A DNA stretch of 7,459 nt, taken from Acidobacteriota bacterium. GTDB taxonomy: Bacteria > Acidobacteriota > Thermoanaerobaculia > Multivoradales > JAHEKO01. This document shows positions 6,350 through 7,459 of this stretch, piece by piece. Made by a program: the position numbers and the translations under genes. The stretch is from positions 2,358-9,816 of the forward strand of contig JAHEKO010000105.1 in the NCBI GenBank assembly GCA_024638355.1, in the 5' to 3' direction. Every line of letters begins with the position of its first letter. The stretch's first letter is position 1. The notes under the pieces were generated by a model. It searched no databases. It was not told where the DNA came from and saw nothing but the letters and a program-made list of their open reading frames with translations.

Positions 6350-6365
6350 TGGTACAGGCCTTGAA
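6350..6365 (+). promoter_or_regulatory. Sigma-54 (-24/-12) promoter of the pspA-like operon
   Basis: TGGTACAGGCCTTGAA matches the sigma-54 consensus TGGYACRNNNNTTGCW at every defined position except the -12 C, which is A. The GG at 6351-6352 and the G at 6363 have the required spacing. Transcription would begin near 6376, leaving a 36-base leader that contains the ribosome-binding site of the pspA-like gene. A divergent sigma-54 activator gene nearby strongly supports the call. Confidence 0.72.
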
Positions 6366-6398
6366 CTGGGCGAGCTCCGGAGAAGAGCAAACCAACCC

Positions 6399-6405
6399 AA
6401 GGAGG
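6399..6405 (+). promoter_or_regulatory. Ribosome-binding site of the pspA-like gene
   Basis: AAGGAGG lies six bases before ATG 6412. This fixes the start, although the same frame is open back to an ATG at 6223. It also places the sigma-54 promoter outside the coding region. Confidence 0.85.
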
Positions 6406-6411
6406 GTGCCG

Positions 6412-7056
6412 ATGAACCGAGTGAAGCGTTGGACAACCGCGGTGACCGCCCAGATCGATGAATGGGTCGCCAAGGTCGAAAACCACGAGGCCCTCGCCTC
6501 GAGCGTCATCTGCGAAGTGCGCCGAGCCGCGGCCCGAGCCAAGGTCCAGCTCGCGCGGGTGAAGAAAGACGGCGAGCGCCTCCGGCAGCGCCTCGAAGAG
6601 GAGCGCCGGGCGGAGCGCCGCTGGCGCGAGCGCGCCCGGAGCTGCGCCGAGTCGGACCGCGAGCGCGCGCTGGAGTGCCTGCGGCGATCGAAGCGGGCCG
6701 CGGCGATGGTGCCCCGGCTCGAGACCCGGCTCGAGACACACGATCGGGCGGAGACGCAGCTCGGCCGGGACGTGCGACGGATCGAAGACCGCTTGGCCGC
6801 TCTCCAGCAGCAGCGCAACCTGATGCGCACCCGGCAATCGCGCGCCGAGGCCTTGAGCAGCGTTGGCGGCGACACCGCCGGCAGCGGCGACGTCGACGAT
6901 CTCTTCGATCGCTGGGACGTGCGGATCACCGAGCTGGAGATCGAAGGGTGCGAGGCCGCCGACCTCGACTCGCTCGAGGTCGAGTACGAAGAGGCGGAGG
7001 AGCGCGAAGAGCTGCTCGAGGAGCTCGCCGCCCTGTGCGAAGGAGGCTCACGATGA
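6412..7056 (+). CDS. PspA/IM30 (phage-shock-protein A) family protein
   Basis: A 214-residue, almost wholly helical, highly charged protein with the length and layout of PspA (222 in E. coli). Family members bind the cytoplasmic face of stressed inner membranes, assemble into ESCRT-III-like scaffolds, and in enterobacteria hold the activator PspF inactive. The N-terminal helix (MNRVKRWTTAVTAQIDEWVA, 1-20) can be amphipathic. A long coiled coil (about 25-145) has PspA-like blocks such as RRWRERARSCAESDRERALE (69-88) and RIEDRLAALQQQRNLMRTRQ (123-142). A Gly/Ser/Asp linker (151-162) precedes a helix starting DLFDRWDVRI (163-172). The tail is strongly acidic (about 185-210). No transmembrane segment is seen. 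It is first in an operon behind a sigma-54 promoter and overlaps the next gene by ATGA. Identification rests on motif layout, as sequence divergence from E. coli PspA is large. Confidence 0.85.
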   Translation: MNRVKRWTTAVTAQIDEWVAKVENHEALASSVICEVRRAAARAKVQLARVKKDGERLRQRLEEERRAERRWRERARSCAESDRERALECLRRSKRAAAMVPRLETRLETHDRAETQLGRDVRRIEDRLAALQQQRNLMRTRQSRAEALSSVGGDTAGSGDVDDLFDRWDVRITELEIEGCEAADLDSLEVEYEEAEEREELLEELAALCEGGSR

Positions 7057-7459
7057 TCCATTCCGATTCGATCGAGTGCGCGAAGCCCCTCACCCGGGAG
7101 GAGACCGCTCCGCGGCCACCCGCGCGCCGCCTGCCCTCTCTCGCCCGCCTCCTTCGCCTCGCCGGCGCCCTGGTGCTCCTGGCGTCGGCCTCCGTGTTCC
7201 TGCTCCAGCGCTGGAGCTCGGGCGACGACCTCTTGCGCTACGCCACCCTCTTCGGCTTGACCGCGGCGCTGACGGCGACCGCCGTCGTCTGCACCAACGC
7301 CCTGCGCGAGAGCAAGGCGGCCCGCACCCTGCTCGGCCTGAGCCTCGCCCTGGTGCCGGTGCATTTCGCGGTTCTCGGCGCCCTGCTCTACTCGCGGTTC
7401 GCGGTCGACTCGAGCCCGGGAGAGCTCCCGGCCTTCGGCGTCTGGGTGGCGCCGAGCGC
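7053..7459 (+). CDS. Multi-pass membrane protein, partner of the PspA-like protein (3' end missing)
   Basis: The start ATG overlaps the preceding TGA (ATGA), a typical sign of translational coupling, and the frame stays open to the window edge (135 codons seen). An upstream GGAGG at 7042-7046, inside the previous gene, can serve as ribosome-binding site. The first 30 residues are polar and proline/arginine-rich, probably cytoplasmic. Hydrophobic segments follow at about 34-52 (LLRLAGALVLLASASVFLL), 61-80 (LRYATLFGLTAALTATAVVC) and 91-113 (RTLLGLSLALVPVHFAVLGA onward). Between the second and third is the polar loop NALRESKAA (82-90). I do not recognise a named family; it does not look like PspB, PspC or PspD. 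Given its place it may recruit the PspA-like protein to the membrane or sense envelope damage, which is inference from context only. Confidence 0.7.
   Translation, partial: MIHSDSIECAKPLTREETAPRPPARRLPSLARLLRLAGALVLLASASVFLLQRWSSGDDLLRYATLFGLTAALTATAVVCTNALRESKAARTLLGLSLALVPVHFAVLGALLYSRFAVDSSPGELPAFGVWVAPS

Noticed and set aside
4904..6364. Open frame of 486 codons on the plus strand opposite the sigma-54 activator
   Set aside because: It is antisense to an AAA+ protein with intact motifs. The product is low-complexity Arg/Glu/Gly-rich and matches nothing recognised.
6223..6411. N-terminal extension of the pspA-like frame back to an ATG at 6223
   Set aside because: The extension would include the sigma-54 promoter and the AT-rich control region, while ATG 6412 has an ideal AAGGAGG and matches the PspA family length.
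6315..7364. Open frame of 349 codons on the minus strand opposite the pspA-like and membrane-protein genes
   Set aside because: It is a shadow of two plus-strand genes that have a ribosome-binding site, a promoter and coupled overlap. The product is Ser/Arg low-complexity.

Overview
The window is a high-GC stretch of bacterial chromosome. It encodes a TonB-dependent outer-membrane receptor, an isocitrate dehydrogenase kinase/phosphatase and a sigma-54 activator, so the host is a Gram-negative bacterium with an RpoN system. The sequence alone does not settle the phylum; Acidobacteriota, Myxococcota-like lineages or Proteobacteria would all fit. No tRNA, rRNA, CRISPR array, insertion sequence or other mobile element was seen.

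Layout from left to right. (1) Positions 1-622, minus strand: the N-terminus of a TonB-dependent receptor (signal peptide and plug domain), cut off by the window edge. (2) 683-2437, minus: a complete aceK with all key kinase/phosphatase residues, but without the aceBA genes that accompany it in enterobacteria. (3) 2438-2691: a divergent intergenic region. (4) 2692-3396, plus: a seven-helix membrane protein of the TIGR02206/YwaF/TMEM164 family. Its best-supported start is a non-canonical AUC codon behind a perfect AGGAGG. (5) 3412-4635, minus, convergent with gene 4: a GH100/GDE-type (alpha/alpha)6 glycoside hydrolase. (6) 4691-6232, minus: a sigma-54 enhancer-binding activator with a long helical N-terminal domain of unknown function. 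(7) 6233-6411: an AT-rich divergent control region. (8) 6412-7056, plus: a PspA/IM30-family protein. (9) 7053-7459, plus: a multi-pass membrane protein overlapping gene 8 by ATGA and cut off by the right edge.

The most informative part is 4691-7459. A sigma-54 activator is divergent from a PspA homologue. The gap holds a near-consensus -24/-12 promoter reading toward pspA, an IHF-like core just upstream of it, and two inverted repeats about 98 and 128 bases upstream of the predicted start site. This is the layout of the enterobacterial pspF-pspA locus. Here, however, the activator has an added sensory-type N-terminus and the partner is an unfamiliar membrane protein rather than PspB/PspC. I infer a variant envelope-stress (phage-shock-like) module. 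The glycosidase behind the activator may be co-transcribed with it, but no functional link can be shown from sequence.
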